The notes beneath the pieces were generated by a model, which saw nothing but the letters and a program-made list of their open reading frames with translations, made no database searches and was not told the origin of the DNA. Positions 40,546-49,687 of a stretch of 64,000 bases of DNA are shown in pieces. Source of the DNA: Bacillota bacterium. GTDB lineage: Bacteria > Bacillota > Clostridia > Acetivibrionales > DTU013. The position numbers and the translations under genes were made by a program. The DNA lies in the NCBI GenBank assembly GCA_023426125.1, contig JAFABI010000055.1:1-64000 (forward strand), given 5' to 3'. Each line of letters opens with the position of its first letter. The first letter of the stretch is position 1.

Positions 40546-41397
40546 ATGGGAGCAGAGTGCAACCTCAGGAAAGTATACGTGCCGCTTTATAATCTGAATC
40601 ATACTGACCTGAATATGTATCAATGCGGTACTCAAAACTGTGAACCCGGCCATGCATATGGCCCTGCAGTCAGGGATCACTTCCTTATCCATTATGTACT
40701 GGAGGGAAAGGGCAAATTCTGTTTTAACAACAAGGTCTACCATTTGCGGAAGGGGCAGGGCTTTTTGATCTGTCCCGATAACATCACCTATTACCAGGCA
40801 GATTTTGAGCATCCCTGGACCTATTCCTGGGTAGGCTTCCACGGACTTAAAGCGGAGGCTTACCTGAAAAAGGCACTGCTGACCGCGGATAATCCTATCT
40901 TTACCTACGATAAAGACGACAGCATGGCAAGATGCTTTCATGAGATGATCGCAGCCAAGCAATACCAGAAAGGCGGCGAAATCCGCCTTTTAGGGTATCT
41001 ATACCTATTCCTTTCACAGCTGGTGGAAGAATGTGCAAATGACAAATTTGAAGATAATCGCAGCAACCGGAAGGAAGTGTACCTGAAAAAAACCATTCAA
41101 TTCATTGAAATGAATTATTCAAGAAAGATCTCCATTCATGACATCGCCGGATATATTGGGCTTGACAGGAGCTATCTCGGTTCCATCTTCAAGCAGCAGC
41201 TAAACACTTCCCTGCAGGATTTTCTCATGAGCTTCAGAATCAACAAGGGCTGCGAGCTGATGAAGAATGAAAGCCTGGCTATCGGAGATATTGCAAGATC
41301 CGTGGGCTACGAGGACCCCCTTCTGTTCTCAAAGATCTTCAGAAAGCTAAAAGGCATGCCACCCAGGGAGTACCGGAAGAAATTCCACGCAGGGTAG
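40546..41397 (+). CDS. AraC-family regulator (paralogue 2)
   Basis: A 283-residue activator colinear with the one at 38114: cupin part MYQCGTQNCEPGHAYGPAVR, then DHFLIHYVLEG and YYQADFEHPWTYSWVGFHGL; DNA-binding part ISIHDIAGYIGLDRSYLGSI and AIGDIARSVGYEDPLLFSKI, then FRKLKGMPPREYRK. ATG 40546 is taken because GGGTGATG lies 8 bp upstream; in-frame ATGs further up have no ribosome site and overlap the promoter. It is divergent from the GH4 gene, which it most likely activates. Confidence 0.9.
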   Translation: MGAECNLRKVYVPLYNLNHTDLNMYQCGTQNCEPGHAYGPAVRDHFLIHYVLEGKGKFCFNNKVYHLRKGQGFLICPDNITYYQADFEHPWTYSWVGFHGLKAEAYLKKALLTADNPIFTYDKDDSMARCFHEMIAAKQYQKGGEIRLLGYLYLFLSQLVEECANDKFEDNRSNRKEVYLKKTIQFIEMNYSRKISIHDIAGYIGLDRSYLGSIFKQQLNTSLQDFLMSFRINKGCELMKNESLAIGDIARSVGYEDPLLFSKIFRKLKGMPPREYRKKFHAG

Positions 41398-41527
41398 ATG
41401 ATCTATTGCCCTATGATACTGTGACTTATCCGCTACAGCTATATTCTGCCATTCATTATACTATTCTTTTAACTTGTTTGGAAAAATAGGATGGCATTGG
41501 CCTGATTGCTGTATTACCGTAATTTCG

Positions 41528-41574
41528 GAAAAAAGAAAACCACCTGCCGATAATACCATTTACCGACAGGTGGT
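41528..41574 (-). terminator. Terminator of tRNA-Val
   Basis: On the minus strand, CCACCTGTCGGTAAA pairs with the TATCGGCAGGTGG arm and is followed by TTTTCTTTTTT. Confidence 0.88.
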
Positions 41575-41582
41575 ATCTCTTT

Positions 41583-41658
41583 TGGTGGGCAATAAGGGAC
41601 TCGAACCCCTGACTTTCTCCACGTCAAGAAGACACTCTACCAGCTGAGTTAATTGCCC
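41583..41658 (-). tRNA. tRNA-Val (anticodon GAC)
   Basis: A 76-nt tRNA: acceptor GGGCAAT / ATTGCCC, discriminator A and encoded CCA. The anticodon arm is TCTTC-TTGACGT-GGAGA with anticodon GAC; the T-arm is GGGGTTCGAGTCCCC. It reads GUC/GUU valine codons. Confidence 0.95.
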
Positions 41659-41676
41659 TTGCTTTTGAGTAATTCT

Positions 41677-41705
41677 ATTTTAAGCTCCTGCTGCGCTTTT
41701 GTCAA
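41677..41705 (-). promoter_or_regulatory. Promoter of tRNA-Val
   Basis: TTGACA (41705-41700), a 17-bp spacer and TAAAAT (41682-41677) on the minus strand, 18 bp before the tRNA. Confidence 0.85.
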
Positions 41706-41817
41706 GGTAAAACTTTTCCTCCGGCAAATTTTTATTTTTGTTATTGCTCTCTGATATTTTTTTGCAGCACCGATGGCAACCTGAGGGTAAATTACCTGAT
41801 TTGCGCTTACTGTCACG

Positions 41818-41844
41818 GGCGGACGGCCAATGGCCGCCCCTACA
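41818..41844. repeat. Half GC-rich repeat element (right arm)
   Basis: GGACGGCCAATGGCCGCCCC followed by TACA, a GGCC-type right arm; a degenerate GGCCAAACGGCCCCTGTACG follows 30 bp later. The rest of 41706-41986 shows no gene. Confidence 0.7.
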
Positions 41845-41986
41845 TTGTATGCTTTACGGCCAAACGGCCCCTGTACGTCGAATTCCCTTATGCTTATACT
41901 CCCTGTATCAGATTCCTTTTTTCATACCAATGGCCATACCACCGAGAGGCGGCATACATGAGGGTGAAAGTATACTCTCCATTCTG

Positions 41987-42016
41987 TGCGACAGTGAAGA
42001 ACCGTCCCCTGTCGCA
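41987..42016. repeat. TGCGACAG / CTGTCGCA hairpin
   Basis: TGCGACAG and CTGTCGCA flank GAACCGTCC, a member of the GGGGACGGTTC group, 12 bp from the stop of the M56 gene. Confidence 0.6.
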
Positions 42017-42028
42017 TCCATACTCCGC

Positions 42029-44761
42029 CTACTTGATTATTTTAATGCTGCCGTCGTTATCCTCTTCCTCCACCAATTCAACTCTTTCACCCGTAACCCT
42101 GTACTTCCAATAGCTGACCGGCTGGACACCGTTGATCCGGATATCCCAGGTCTTGGTTAACACAATGCTGTACTGTGCATCCCCTATTTTCTCGCATTGC
42201 GTCTGCAATATACACCGCACAGCCATTCCGGGAGCGTTGCCTCCCGTTCTGACCAGGATCTCCCTGCTTCCAATCCAATCCGGGAAATCATGCCTCATCA
42301 TAGTTACGAGATAAATTGCGGCAGAAGCTTCTTTATCCGTTTTGTCCCTTGGGACTTTCGGCATTGCCTGGACATCTTCCCTGCCGATTTTCTTAAGATA
42401 ACTCCGTGCCTGCAGCAATTGCTCGTTCAGCAGTTCCTCGCCTGCTTTTTTCTCAATAACATCTTTCATCACGGCCTCGGCCAAATCTTCGGGAAACATT
42501 TCGCGGATGGACTCGCTCCACATCCCGCCATCCATTGCCTGTTTGTATTCAAGCACCGCATATTCGCCATTTTCTTTCTTTTTCAGTTGCATTCTCACCG
42601 GGCCGCCGCTTCCCCCTGCCACCACAGTAAAAATGCCGTTTTCAAACCCAAACCAGCGGAAGCTCACCAGCATGTAAACATTCACAGTGCCGTCTTTCTC
42701 CTCCGTCCCATAGATCTTATGCGCTTCTACCGCTTTCTCTCCCATGACGTAGTACCTTCGGTTTACGGTAAGAATACTGTTGGCAATAACTTCCTCCAGG
42801 TTTTTCATATCCGTTTGTGCAGGCAATACAATTTCAGGCTTTGCCGCCGTATCTTGAAACAGTTCATCGTCGGCGTCGATTGTTTCGAGGCCGGCGTCTT
42901 TTTCAAAAACCCCATACTTGTAAAACCATTCCCTGCCGCTGTCAATCCCGATTCCTCTTTCGTCGTCAAAAACCCCCAGGATCTTCGCACAGGCTGCCGC
43001 CATAATGTATTCCTTCAGCCCGTCCTCATTGCTCTTTGCAAATAAATCCATCATCGCGTCCAGCGCAGGCTGCCCCATGGCGACTAGCTCGTCGAAGGCC
43101 TTGCTTTCCCTGATATAATCGAAGGGATTTGATGAAATCTGAGGTCCGCTTTTTATTATTTCTTCCAATCGCTTATCAACCTCGGTATTATTGGCTTTTA
43201 ATTCAAGATTCAGCTTGCCTGTTTCTTTCAATGCGTTGAAAATCCTGTCATCATCCCTTACATCAATGGAAGCTTTACGGTTCCCCGGGTAGCCCTCGCT
43301 AATTGAAAAGGGGTTTCCCGGTGCTTTCCCCAGTGAGGCCATGGTTACGTCGATTACCGGAAAATCTGCAAAAACAGAGGATATACTGGTCCAGAAAGCC
43401 CCCAGATAGATTTTTTCTCCATTGGCAACCACTACAAAAGGAAGGCCGCTTACCGTAACCCGGGGAATTCTGCTCAAGGCTTCTTCACTTAGCGCAAAGG
43501 AATGGTCAGACCAGTTGTAATACTCCATATCCCTATCAGTAATGATCGGCGTATCTTCCAATTTAATCCTGTCCAGTCCCATCTCAATGACAGTTTTTGG
43601 ATAGGCGGCGTTCTTTACAAGATAAATGGCAAACCTTTCGTCGGAATTGAGATTTTCATTGATACCTGGCGTATCCGGATTTGTTTCATTCTTACCGTCC
43701 TTACCGGCAACCGCAGATTGTCCATTGGTCAGCAGCACCATACCGGAAGTGAGGAGAAGGATAACCGCTGCAGCACCTGCGAGGAATCCGGGTTTTTTAA
43801 AGCGCATGATCCCCTTTATCCTGCTTTTGATATTCCGTTCGCCAAAAGCCAGCAATCCGCCGTTCGCCATAATATTGCGCCTTGCGGCAAGCTTGATCAG
43901 CGACTCTGCATATTCGGCTCTTATATCGCTGTTAAATACCGACATGACCTTTTCGTCGCAGGACATTTCCATATCCTTTTGCGACAATACGAAGCCGAGC
44001 CATACCAGAGGATTAAACCAGTGTACGCATAGGGCCAGCATGGATAACGGCTTTAGCAAATAGTCGAACCTTTTTATATGTACCAGTTCATGGGTGATGA
44101 TATGCCGTAATTCCTGCTCGCATAAGCCTTGTGCAATATCCAGCGGGAGTATGATGCGCGCTTTGAGCAGGCCGCACACAACCGGGGTATGTACCTTATC
44201 CGATGTGTAAATATGTACGCGGCGGCGCAATTTTAAGAGACGGCCGCACCAGGATATCAATTCGTCATGTTTGAATAAAACCGCGTCATTTAGCCTGAGC
44301 GTCATTCTGAGATATGCAAATAGATTTAAGGAAAATAGGCCCGCCGCACCTGCAAGCCATATAACCGAGGCAATAAGCATAAATGTCCGCCCCGGATCAA
44401 CCGGCGCTTCGGGACGCGGGGACGGCAAGGCTCCGCTAATATCCATCACTGCGGCAGCGCCGGACGCTTCCGGAGATATCCTTTCATTCTCCGCACCAGC
44501 CGGCAAGCTGCCAACTGCCTCATGAACCTGTATGCTTTCAACCGTGATTGTATCGTTTACGGGTAACGCATTGAATATACTAAACATCGACTGCAGGGAA
44601 AAAGGAAAAAGCAGTCTTAGAAGCACGATTGCCCACAGCGCATAGCTGAGAATTTTTGGCAGTCTGTTGCCGAATATCCATCTGAAAAGGATTATAAGTA
44701 CGGCAGCTACCGAAGCGGCAACACTCATATTAAGTACTGCGGCAAATACATTCTCAAGCAT
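42029..44761 (-). CDS. BlaR1/MecR1-like M56 membrane peptidase with large C-terminal domain
   Basis: A 910-residue protein. Four transmembrane helices (about 10-30, 38-58, 127-150, 328-345) surround a cytoplasmic gluzincin domain with HELVH (224-228) and EMSCDEK, as in BlaR1/MecR1. Beyond residue ~350 is a ~560-residue extracellular part that lacks the penicillin-binding S-x-x-K sensor domain I would expect in true BlaR1; it is rich in Asp/Glu/Lys and unrecognised. ATG 44761 is chosen for the GGAAGGAGG spacing; ATG 44767 would be too close. It probably senses an envelope signal and destroys the adjacent BlaI repressor. Confidence 0.85.
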   Translation of the reverse strand: MLENVFAAVLNMSVAASVAAVLIILFRWIFGNRLPKILSYALWAIVLLRLLFPFSLQSMFSIFNALPVNDTITVESIQVHEAVGSLPAGAENERISPEASGAAAVMDISGALPSPRPEAPVDPGRTFMLIASVIWLAGAAGLFSLNLFAYLRMTLRLNDAVLFKHDELISWCGRLLKLRRRVHIYTSDKVHTPVVCGLLKARIILPLDIAQGLCEQELRHIITHELVHIKRFDYLLKPLSMLALCVHWFNPLVWLGFVLSQKDMEMSCDEKVMSVFNSDIRAEYAESLIKLAARRNIMANGGLLAFGERNIKSRIKGIMRFKKPGFLAGAAAVILLLTSGMVLLTNGQSAVAGKDGKNETNPDTPGINENLNSDERFAIYLVKNAAYPKTVIEMGLDRIKLEDTPIITDRDMEYYNWSDHSFALSEEALSRIPRVTVSGLPFVVVANGEKIYLGAFWTSISSVFADFPVIDVTMASLGKAPGNPFSISEGYPGNRKASIDVRDDDRIFNALKETGKLNLELKANNTEVDKRLEEIIKSGPQISSNPFDYIRESKAFDELVAMGQPALDAMMDLFAKSNEDGLKEYIMAAACAKILGVFDDERGIGIDSGREWFYKYGVFEKDAGLETIDADDELFQDTAAKPEIVLPAQTDMKNLEEVIANSILTVNRRYYVMGEKAVEAHKIYGTEEKDGTVNVYMLVSFRWFGFENGIFTVVAGGSGGPVRMQLKKKENGEYAVLEYKQAMDGGMWSESIREMFPEDLAEAVMKDVIEKKAGEELLNEQLLQARSYLKKIGREDVQAMPKVPRDKTDKEASAAIYLVTMMRHDFPDWIGSREILVRTGGNAPGMAVRCILQTQCEKIGDAQYSIVLTKTWDIRINGVQPVSYWKYRVTGERVELVEEEDNDGSIKIIK

Positions 44762-44763
44762 TC

Positions 44764-45129
44764 TCATTCCTCCTTCCCATATTGAGCAACGATTTTCTTG
44801 AGTTCCTCAATTTCATCCCTGCTTAATTTTTCCTTTTGCAGGAAGGTAGTGAAAAAAAGCTTTAAAGATCCGTCATAGACCTTGTCGATATGCTCCTCTG
44901 TTTCTGCATGCATGACCTGTTCCCGGTCGATCAGCGCATAAACCACCGCATTTTCATTTTTTATTGCGCCGCGCTCGCACAGCCTCCGGATGACGGTATA
45001 AGTAGTTGATTTCTTCCAGCCGAGCTCTTCGCCGGCAAGCCTTACCAGTTCCATACTCGATACGGGCGTATGCTCCCATACGATATTCATAAACCTATAT
45101 TCCGCATCATATATTCTAATTCTCTCCAA
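44764..45129 (-). CDS. BlaI/MecI/CopY-family repressor
   Basis: A 121-residue winged-helix repressor: YDAEYRFMNIVWEHTPVSSM, LGWKKSTTYTVIRRLCERGA and a C-terminal dimerisation helix region (RDEIEELKKIVAQYG). TTG 45129 has GGAG 8 bp upstream and gives the family's usual N-terminus; ATG 45135 is only 3 bp from that site. The stop is 2 bp from the M56 gene start, so the pair is coupled. Cleavage by the M56 partner would derepress the operon. Confidence 0.9.
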   Translation of the reverse strand: MERIRIYDAEYRFMNIVWEHTPVSSMELVRLAGEELGWKKSTTYTVIRRLCERGAIKNENAVVYALIDREQVMHAETEEHIDKVYDGSLKLFFTTFLQKEKLSRDEIEELKKIVAQYGKEE

Positions 45130-45145
45130 ATACATCCACTCCTTA

Positions 45146-45200
45146 GGTTTAACTTGTTAAACCCACGTTCAGTTTAACACATTAAACCTATCTCTGTCAA
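45146..45200 (-). promoter_or_regulatory. BlaI-type operators and promoter
   Basis: The perfect palindrome GGTTTAACTTGTTAAACC (45146-45163) and a second GTTTAACACATTAAAC (45172-45187) lie just upstream of the repressor gene. On the minus strand TTGACA (45200-45195) begins the promoter; with 17 bp spacing its weak -10 (TTAAAC) lies inside the second palindrome. Repressor binding would block it. Confidence 0.8.
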
Positions 45201-45216
45201 TCGGAATTCCAGGAAA

Positions 45217-45250
45217 ATAAAAAAGCAGGCCCCGCTCTTTCGGCGGGGTA
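45217..45250 (-). terminator. Terminator of the LanFEG/two-component operon
   Basis: CCCCGCCGAAAGAGCGGGG on the minus strand followed by CCTGC and TTTTTTATTTT, 80 bp after the histidine kinase gene. Confidence 0.85.
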
Positions 45251-45330
45251 TCATAGGGACAAAAAGTAAATAAACTCCAGTCGATACTATACGCGCTGGT
45301 AATAGTTGTGTTATTCAATTACGAAAAGGT

Positions 45331-46716
45331 TCATTTGATCGGGATTTCAATCGTGACCTGTCCTCCGCCGGTATCAGGATCATTGGCGATCCTTAAAGCT
45401 CCTTTATGCAACTCTACTATTGATTTGGTTATATACAGCCCCATACCGTAATGGTCTTTCGAAGAGCGGCTTATATCGCCCATATAAAACTGCTCTGTTG
45501 CCCGCGTAAGATCCTCCGGAGAAAACCCATTACCAAAATCGGTTATGCAAAGCCGAATCCGCCCCTCTTCTGTTTCGGCTGAAAACCTGATTTCGCTTTC
45601 CTCGAGGGAGCGTTCCGCCGCGTTTGACACGGCATTCATAATGGCCCTTCGCAGCTGGTCGGAATCGGCGAAAAAAAACGGAGGAAGGTCTTGAATACTA
45701 AAACCGGCTTTTAGCCCTTTGGCAGATACCAAAGCACTAATTTGGCGGCATATTTCTTCCATATATTCTTTGCTGTTGATTTTTTCCATGCGAAAAACGG
45801 CACCTGCTTCCGTCTGTGACATTTCAATCAATGTCTTTACATATAGCTCCATCCGCACAGCGTTTTCTATTATATATTCCGCATACTGTTTTTGCTCTTC
45901 TGTCAGATGGGTTTCAGCCAGCAGCTCAGCATTTCCTCTTACAACCGTCAGGGGAGTTTTTACGTCGTGTGCAAGTGCGGATATCTGCTCCCGGCGTGCA
46001 TGTTCCAAATTCCACTGGTTATTAAGCGCTATCTTCAGCGCTTCTTTCATTTTATCGATTGAAAAAAGAACTTTATCTACTTCTAAAATACCGCTGGCTT
46101 CAACCGTAAACTCTAAATCCTGATTCTGGATTTTTTCCGTTGCATTTTGCATGCCGCTCATTTTCCTTGTAAGCAATTTCCCAAAGGAGGAAGCCAACAG
46201 AAATATTTCTGACAGGAATCCAAAAATGAATATAAGAAACGCAAGTATTTCAGGGGGAGGCAAGCTGTCGCGTAAAGCCGGATAACAAAACTGCGCCAAA
46301 AACGTATAACGGACGATACAAACCTCGTCCTTTCGGGCAATCTTCAAATAAAAACGGGTAAAATCCTGCCCGCTTCCGCTTCTTTGAGTAAGGCTCCAAG
46401 CCTTTTTTGCCTCAACGGAACTCAGATTTCCGGAAATCACTTTCCCTTCGTTTGTATATACCGCATATCTGCATAACTCCGGAACCAAATCCAGTGTTAT
46501 CGTATCACTTAATGCAATGGCTTCCTTGGCTGCCGACAATTGATTTGCCGCATAGTTTGCTGGAAGTATAATGCCCTGTGACAGCAGTGCTAAAAAGGAC
46601 CAGATCAATAACACCATCAGTAATATCATCATGGCGCAGAACACAGCTAAATAACGTATAAAAACCCTGCGCAGTTTTACCGGCTTATTGTTTTTTTGAG
46701 TCTTTGCTATATCCAT
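45331..46716 (-). CDS. Sensor histidine kinase (lantibiotic-immunity type)
   Basis: A 461-residue kinase: two transmembrane segments (about 20-48 and 158-182) enclose a ~110-residue extracellular sensor; HAMP-like linker; H-box ALAHDVKTPLTVVRGNAELL with the phospho-acceptor His; N-box NAVSNAAE; and G-boxes TDFGNGFS and YGMGLYITKSI. Its ATG overlaps the response-regulator stop by 10 bp. The order ABC transporter, permeases, regulator, kinase is that of SpaFEG/NisFEG-linked systems, so the signal is probably a cationic peptide (inference). Confidence 0.92.
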   Translation of the reverse strand: MDIAKTQKNNKPVKLRRVFIRYLAVFCAMMILLMVLLIWSFLALLSQGIILPANYAANQLSAAKEAIALSDTITLDLVPELCRYAVYTNEGKVISGNLSSVEAKKAWSLTQRSGSGQDFTRFYLKIARKDEVCIVRYTFLAQFCYPALRDSLPPPEILAFLIFIFGFLSEIFLLASSFGKLLTRKMSGMQNATEKIQNQDLEFTVEASGILEVDKVLFSIDKMKEALKIALNNQWNLEHARREQISALAHDVKTPLTVVRGNAELLAETHLTEEQKQYAEYIIENAVRMELYVKTLIEMSQTEAGAVFRMEKINSKEYMEEICRQISALVSAKGLKAGFSIQDLPPFFFADSDQLRRAIMNAVSNAAERSLEESEIRFSAETEEGRIRLCITDFGNGFSPEDLTRATEQFYMGDISRSSKDHYGMGLYITKSIVELHKGALRIANDPDTGGGQVTIEIPIK

Positions 46717-47366
46717 TTGTAGCCGATCCCCCAGACTGTTTCAATCGGCGAAACATGAACCTTTGCAAACTTAGCCCGGATATTTTTAATGTGTTCAGTT
46801 ATAGCCGAAACGTCGCTTTCTCTGTCGAAGCCAAATACGGACTCGAATATCTTTTCCTTTGAAAAAACCTGCCCGTGGCTGCACGCTAGGAATTCACATA
46901 TTTCATATTCGCTTTTGGTAAATGGAAGCTGCTTATCATGAACTGCTATTGTCTTGCCTGAAAGATTAAAGTGAATTCCGCCAAGGCTGAACGCATTGCT
47001 CCTCTCCCGGTTTTCACGCCGCAGGTGGGCGTTAATGCGGGCACGAAGCTCACCTGTGCCAAAGGGCTTTAATATATAATCGTCCGCGCCTTCGCCCAAC
47101 CCGGTCATGATGTCGATTTCCAGGACTTTTGCTGTTAAAAAGAGAATCGGGCAGTCAACCCTGTCGCGTATAGCGCCGCAGAGCGAAAACCCATCGATGC
47201 CTGGCATCATCACATCAAGAATAATCATATCAAATGCCTCAAGCTGCAGCGTCATGACCTCCCTGGCATTGGAAACAGCCGTGACGACATGACCGTCCTT
47301 CTGTAAAATATTACTGATAAGCGCCAAAACGTCATTCTCGTCATCAACTGCAAGTATGTTTGCCAT
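46707..47366 (-). CDS. OmpR-family response regulator
   Basis: A 219-residue regulator: receiver domain with the acidic pair DDEND, phospho-acceptor Asp in MIILDVMMPG, and conserved Thr/Lys in FLTAK and LKPFG; then a winged helix (SLGGIHFNLSGKTIAV onward, ending IETVWGIGYKWI). ATG 47366 follows GGGGGTGAGG. It probably binds the 11-bp tandem repeats upstream of the transporter genes. Confidence 0.94.
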   Translation of the reverse strand: MANILAVDDENDVLALISNILQKDGHVVTAVSNAREVMTLQLEAFDMIILDVMMPGIDGFSLCGAIRDRVDCPILFLTAKVLEIDIMTGLGEGADDYILKPFGTGELRARINAHLRRENRERSNAFSLGGIHFNLSGKTIAVHDKQLPFTKSEYEICEFLACSHGQVFSKEKIFESVFGFDRESDVSAITEHIKNIRAKFAKVHVSPIETVWGIGYKWI

Positions 47367-47425
47367 GGCCTCACCCCCATTTATCAGTATAAACGATAGC
47401 CGTAAAGGAAGCAATTTTCCAACTT

Positions 47426-48184
47426 TTATTCTTCAGATTTTCTTCCTTCCCAGCGGTAGAACCACACACAGGCAAATAGTATTACAACAGCCGTTTCCGC
47501 CACACAGAATCCAATGCCAGTGTGTATTTCGGGAATAACATATGAAGAACCGTTTATGCCAGAGGAATATCGCGCAAAACCCGAAACAAACCGCGCCCCC
47601 CACGCGCATGGGAGGAACTGCCACCTGCCTTCGCCGAGGCCCGTTAGGAACAGCGCAGACAAGAGACTTTCCACAATTCCCAATCCCATCGACGCGCCCT
47701 TACCAAACCGCAGGCCGACTAGCAGGTGCAGAACATATAGGAATATACTGCTTATATGCAAAACGCAGGCGACATAAAAGAAGAAGTCAAGGCTATACGG
47801 CATAATGTGAAGTATGCTCATAAAACCAATTCCGAAGCCGACCGAAGCAAGCGTTACGGCGCCGAATCCCAAAATAAGCAGGGATATCAGCATACTAAAA
47901 AACGGCAGAAGCTTTACCGGCGAGGTTAGCATATATTGATAATTTCCTGCCGCGGCTTCCTGTTCTGTCAACATTGAGCAAACAAATCCAATCAAAAACG
48001 GGAATGCGACCGCCAATGTCTCTAAATAGCCTGCAACTTTGGATACAGGTGTCCATGGCGCATAGGAATAGTACGCGAGAAATATGATAATACCCACAGC
48101 AGGCACAATGATATGTATCAATAATTGTGGCTGTCTTTTCAGTTTGAGAAAATCCGAATGCAAATATCTGCTAAACCCTGTCAT
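47426..48184 (-). CDS. Lantibiotic-immunity ABC permease, MutG/LanG-like
   Basis: A 252-residue ABC-2-type permease with six transmembrane segments; its first residues (FSRYLHSDFLKLKRQPQLLI) form the amphipathic N-terminus typical of MutG/SpaG. It works with the LanE-like permease and LanF-like ATPase to expel antimicrobial peptides from the membrane. It starts directly after the previous stop (GAATGAATGACA). A 59-bp gap follows to the response-regulator start. Confidence 0.87.
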   Translation of the reverse strand: MTGFSRYLHSDFLKLKRQPQLLIHIIVPAVGIIIFLAYYSYAPWTPVSKVAGYLETLAVAFPFLIGFVCSMLTEQEAAAGNYQYMLTSPVKLLPFFSMLISLLILGFGAVTLASVGFGIGFMSILHIMPYSLDFFFYVACVLHISSIFLYVLHLLVGLRFGKGASMGLGIVESLLSALFLTGLGEGRWQFLPCAWGARFVSGFARYSSGINGSSYVIPEIHTGIGFCVAETAVVILFACVWFYRWEGRKSEE

Positions 48185-48910
48185 TCATTCAGCCTCCCTT
48201 TTGCGGAACCACAGAGCTGTGAGCGCGGATAAAACAACAAACAGAGCGAGTGAAACCAATACTCCGGGCAAAACCACATTTGTATCCAGGAGCGGATCGC
48301 CTGCCTGAACACCAAGCCCGTTTGGAAGCACCTTTATGACGGGGCACATAATTCTGGCCGGTATTGAGTATGGGATCCACCACAGCGCTGACTTTGCTGT
48401 TTCTATGATAAATACTACATTAGCTGCAAAGTTCAGAAAAACCGCCACGAACATTCCCAGCCGGTCAGCAAAAAACAGGCACACCGGAATCTGCCATAAA
48501 AATGTCGCAAAAAGGATCATGCTTGCAAATATGCTCTGCCTCAAAAGGATAGAGCTACCTAAAACAAAACCGCCAAGAGTCACTACCGAGAGGAAAATCG
48601 CGCATGAAACAAAAAGCAGCCAAATGCATACACCGATTTTTCCAAGCCAGATTTCAGCCGGGTCGACCGGAAGGTCCAGCAACGCTCGATAGCAGAGCTT
48701 TTTCGTGTCCTTTTGGATAACTCCGGCACAAATGAGAGAGAGCATTCCCGGCAAAAGCATGACATACCACCAGTTATAGCTGCCTTCCTGAAAAGTTTGC
48801 CCTGCCGTAAGAACAGCACAAAGAGACACTGTGATGATCGGCATGAGCCATGCAAGTCTTTTTGTAAACGTTCGTCTGAGCTTTAAATATTCAGCTTTTA
48901 CACAATTCAT
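48185..48910 (-). CDS. Lantibiotic-immunity ABC permease, MutE/EpiE-like
   Basis: A 241-residue ABC-2-type permease with six transmembrane segments. The start NCVKAEYLKLRRTFTKRLAW is the MutE/EpiE-type amphipathic segment, and LDLPVDPAEIWLGKI sits in the first cytoplasmic loop. ATG 48910 is preceded by GAAAGGCGGCG. It lies between the ATPase and MutG-like genes. Confidence 0.87.
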   Translation of the reverse strand: MNCVKAEYLKLRRTFTKRLAWLMPIITVSLCAVLTAGQTFQEGSYNWWYVMLLPGMLSLICAGVIQKDTKKLCYRALLDLPVDPAEIWLGKIGVCIWLLFVSCAIFLSVVTLGGFVLGSSILLRQSIFASMILFATFLWQIPVCLFFADRLGMFVAVFLNFAANVVFIIETAKSALWWIPYSIPARIMCPVIKVLPNGLGVQAGDPLLDTNVVLPGVLVSLALFVVLSALTALWFRKREAE

Positions 48911-48911
48911 A

Positions 48912-49619
48912 TCATTCGCCGCCTTTCCGCTTCGCAGCGGCCACCTGCATAAACAGTGTCTCCAGATTCTGTCCGGGAGTTACAGCCTCTTGATAACCAA
49001 GCTCACCGCCTGCGATGATGCCGATATGGTCAACTATTTGTTCCACTTCGGAGAGAATATGACTTGAGAGTATCACAGTTATGCCCTGATCAGGAAAAGA
49101 ACGGATAAGCTTGCGCAGTTCCTGAATTCCGATGGGGTCAAGCCCGTTTGTAGGTTCGTCTAGGATCAGCAACTTGGGTTTATTAAGTAGAGCTATGGCA
49201 ATGCCCAACCTCTGCTTCATGCCCATTGAAAACTGCCCGGAACGCTTCGTGCCGGTCTTCGTCAGGTCTACGGTCTTCAATACTTCGTCGATGCGCGAAT
49301 CCGGCAGGCCCAATACAGTCGTACGTACCTTGAGGTTTTCCTTTGCCGTGAGATTTTCATACAAAGGCGGCGATTCGATCAGTGCCCCGATATTGAGGAG
49401 GTCTTTTCGGGTCCAGGGATGCCCTTCAAAAATGATATCACCAGCAGTCGGCCGGAGCATTCCGGCTAACATTTTTAACGTTGTCGATTTTCCGGCGCCG
49501 TTCGGACCCAGCAAACCGTAAACTGAGTTTTCCTCAATAGACAGCGAAACATTATTTACTGCCTGCTGCCCCTTAAAGGCTTTACACAGGTCTCTTGTTT
49601 GCAGTATTGTTTTTCTCAT
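48912..49619 (-). CDS. Lantibiotic-immunity ABC ATPase, LanF-like
   Basis: A 235-residue ATPase: Walker A GLLGPNGAGKSTTLKML, Q-loop IGALIESPPLYENLTAKENL (the Glu-for-Gln type seen in lantibiotic-protection ATPases), signature FSMGMKQRLGIAIAL, Walker B LLILDEPTNGLDP and SSHIL. ATG 49619 is chosen for GGG 8 bp upstream. It is the first gene of the five-gene immunity/sensing operon. Confidence 0.92.
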   Translation of the reverse strand: MRKTILQTRDLCKAFKGQQAVNNVSLSIEENSVYGLLGPNGAGKSTTLKMLAGMLRPTAGDIIFEGHPWTRKDLLNIGALIESPPLYENLTAKENLKVRTTVLGLPDSRIDEVLKTVDLTKTGTKRSGQFSMGMKQRLGIAIALLNKPKLLILDEPTNGLDPIGIQELRKLIRSFPDQGITVILSSHILSEVEQIVDHIGIIAGGELGYQEAVTPGQNLETLFMQVAAAKRKGGE

Positions 49620-49651
49620 AGTCATCACCCTTTTTATTTGTCCTGGTTCCC

Positions 49652-49687
49652 AGTATAGCTGATGATTATAAGGATTTTATAAGGATT
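49652..49687 (-). promoter_or_regulatory. Promoter with tandem 11-bp regulator boxes
   Basis: TTATAAGGATT is repeated perfectly in tandem at 49666-49676 and 49677-49687. On the minus strand the boxes take the place of a -35, upstream of TATACT (49657-49652). The 11-bp period is that of OmpR-family dimers, so the operon's own response regulator is the expected activator. Confidence 0.75.
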
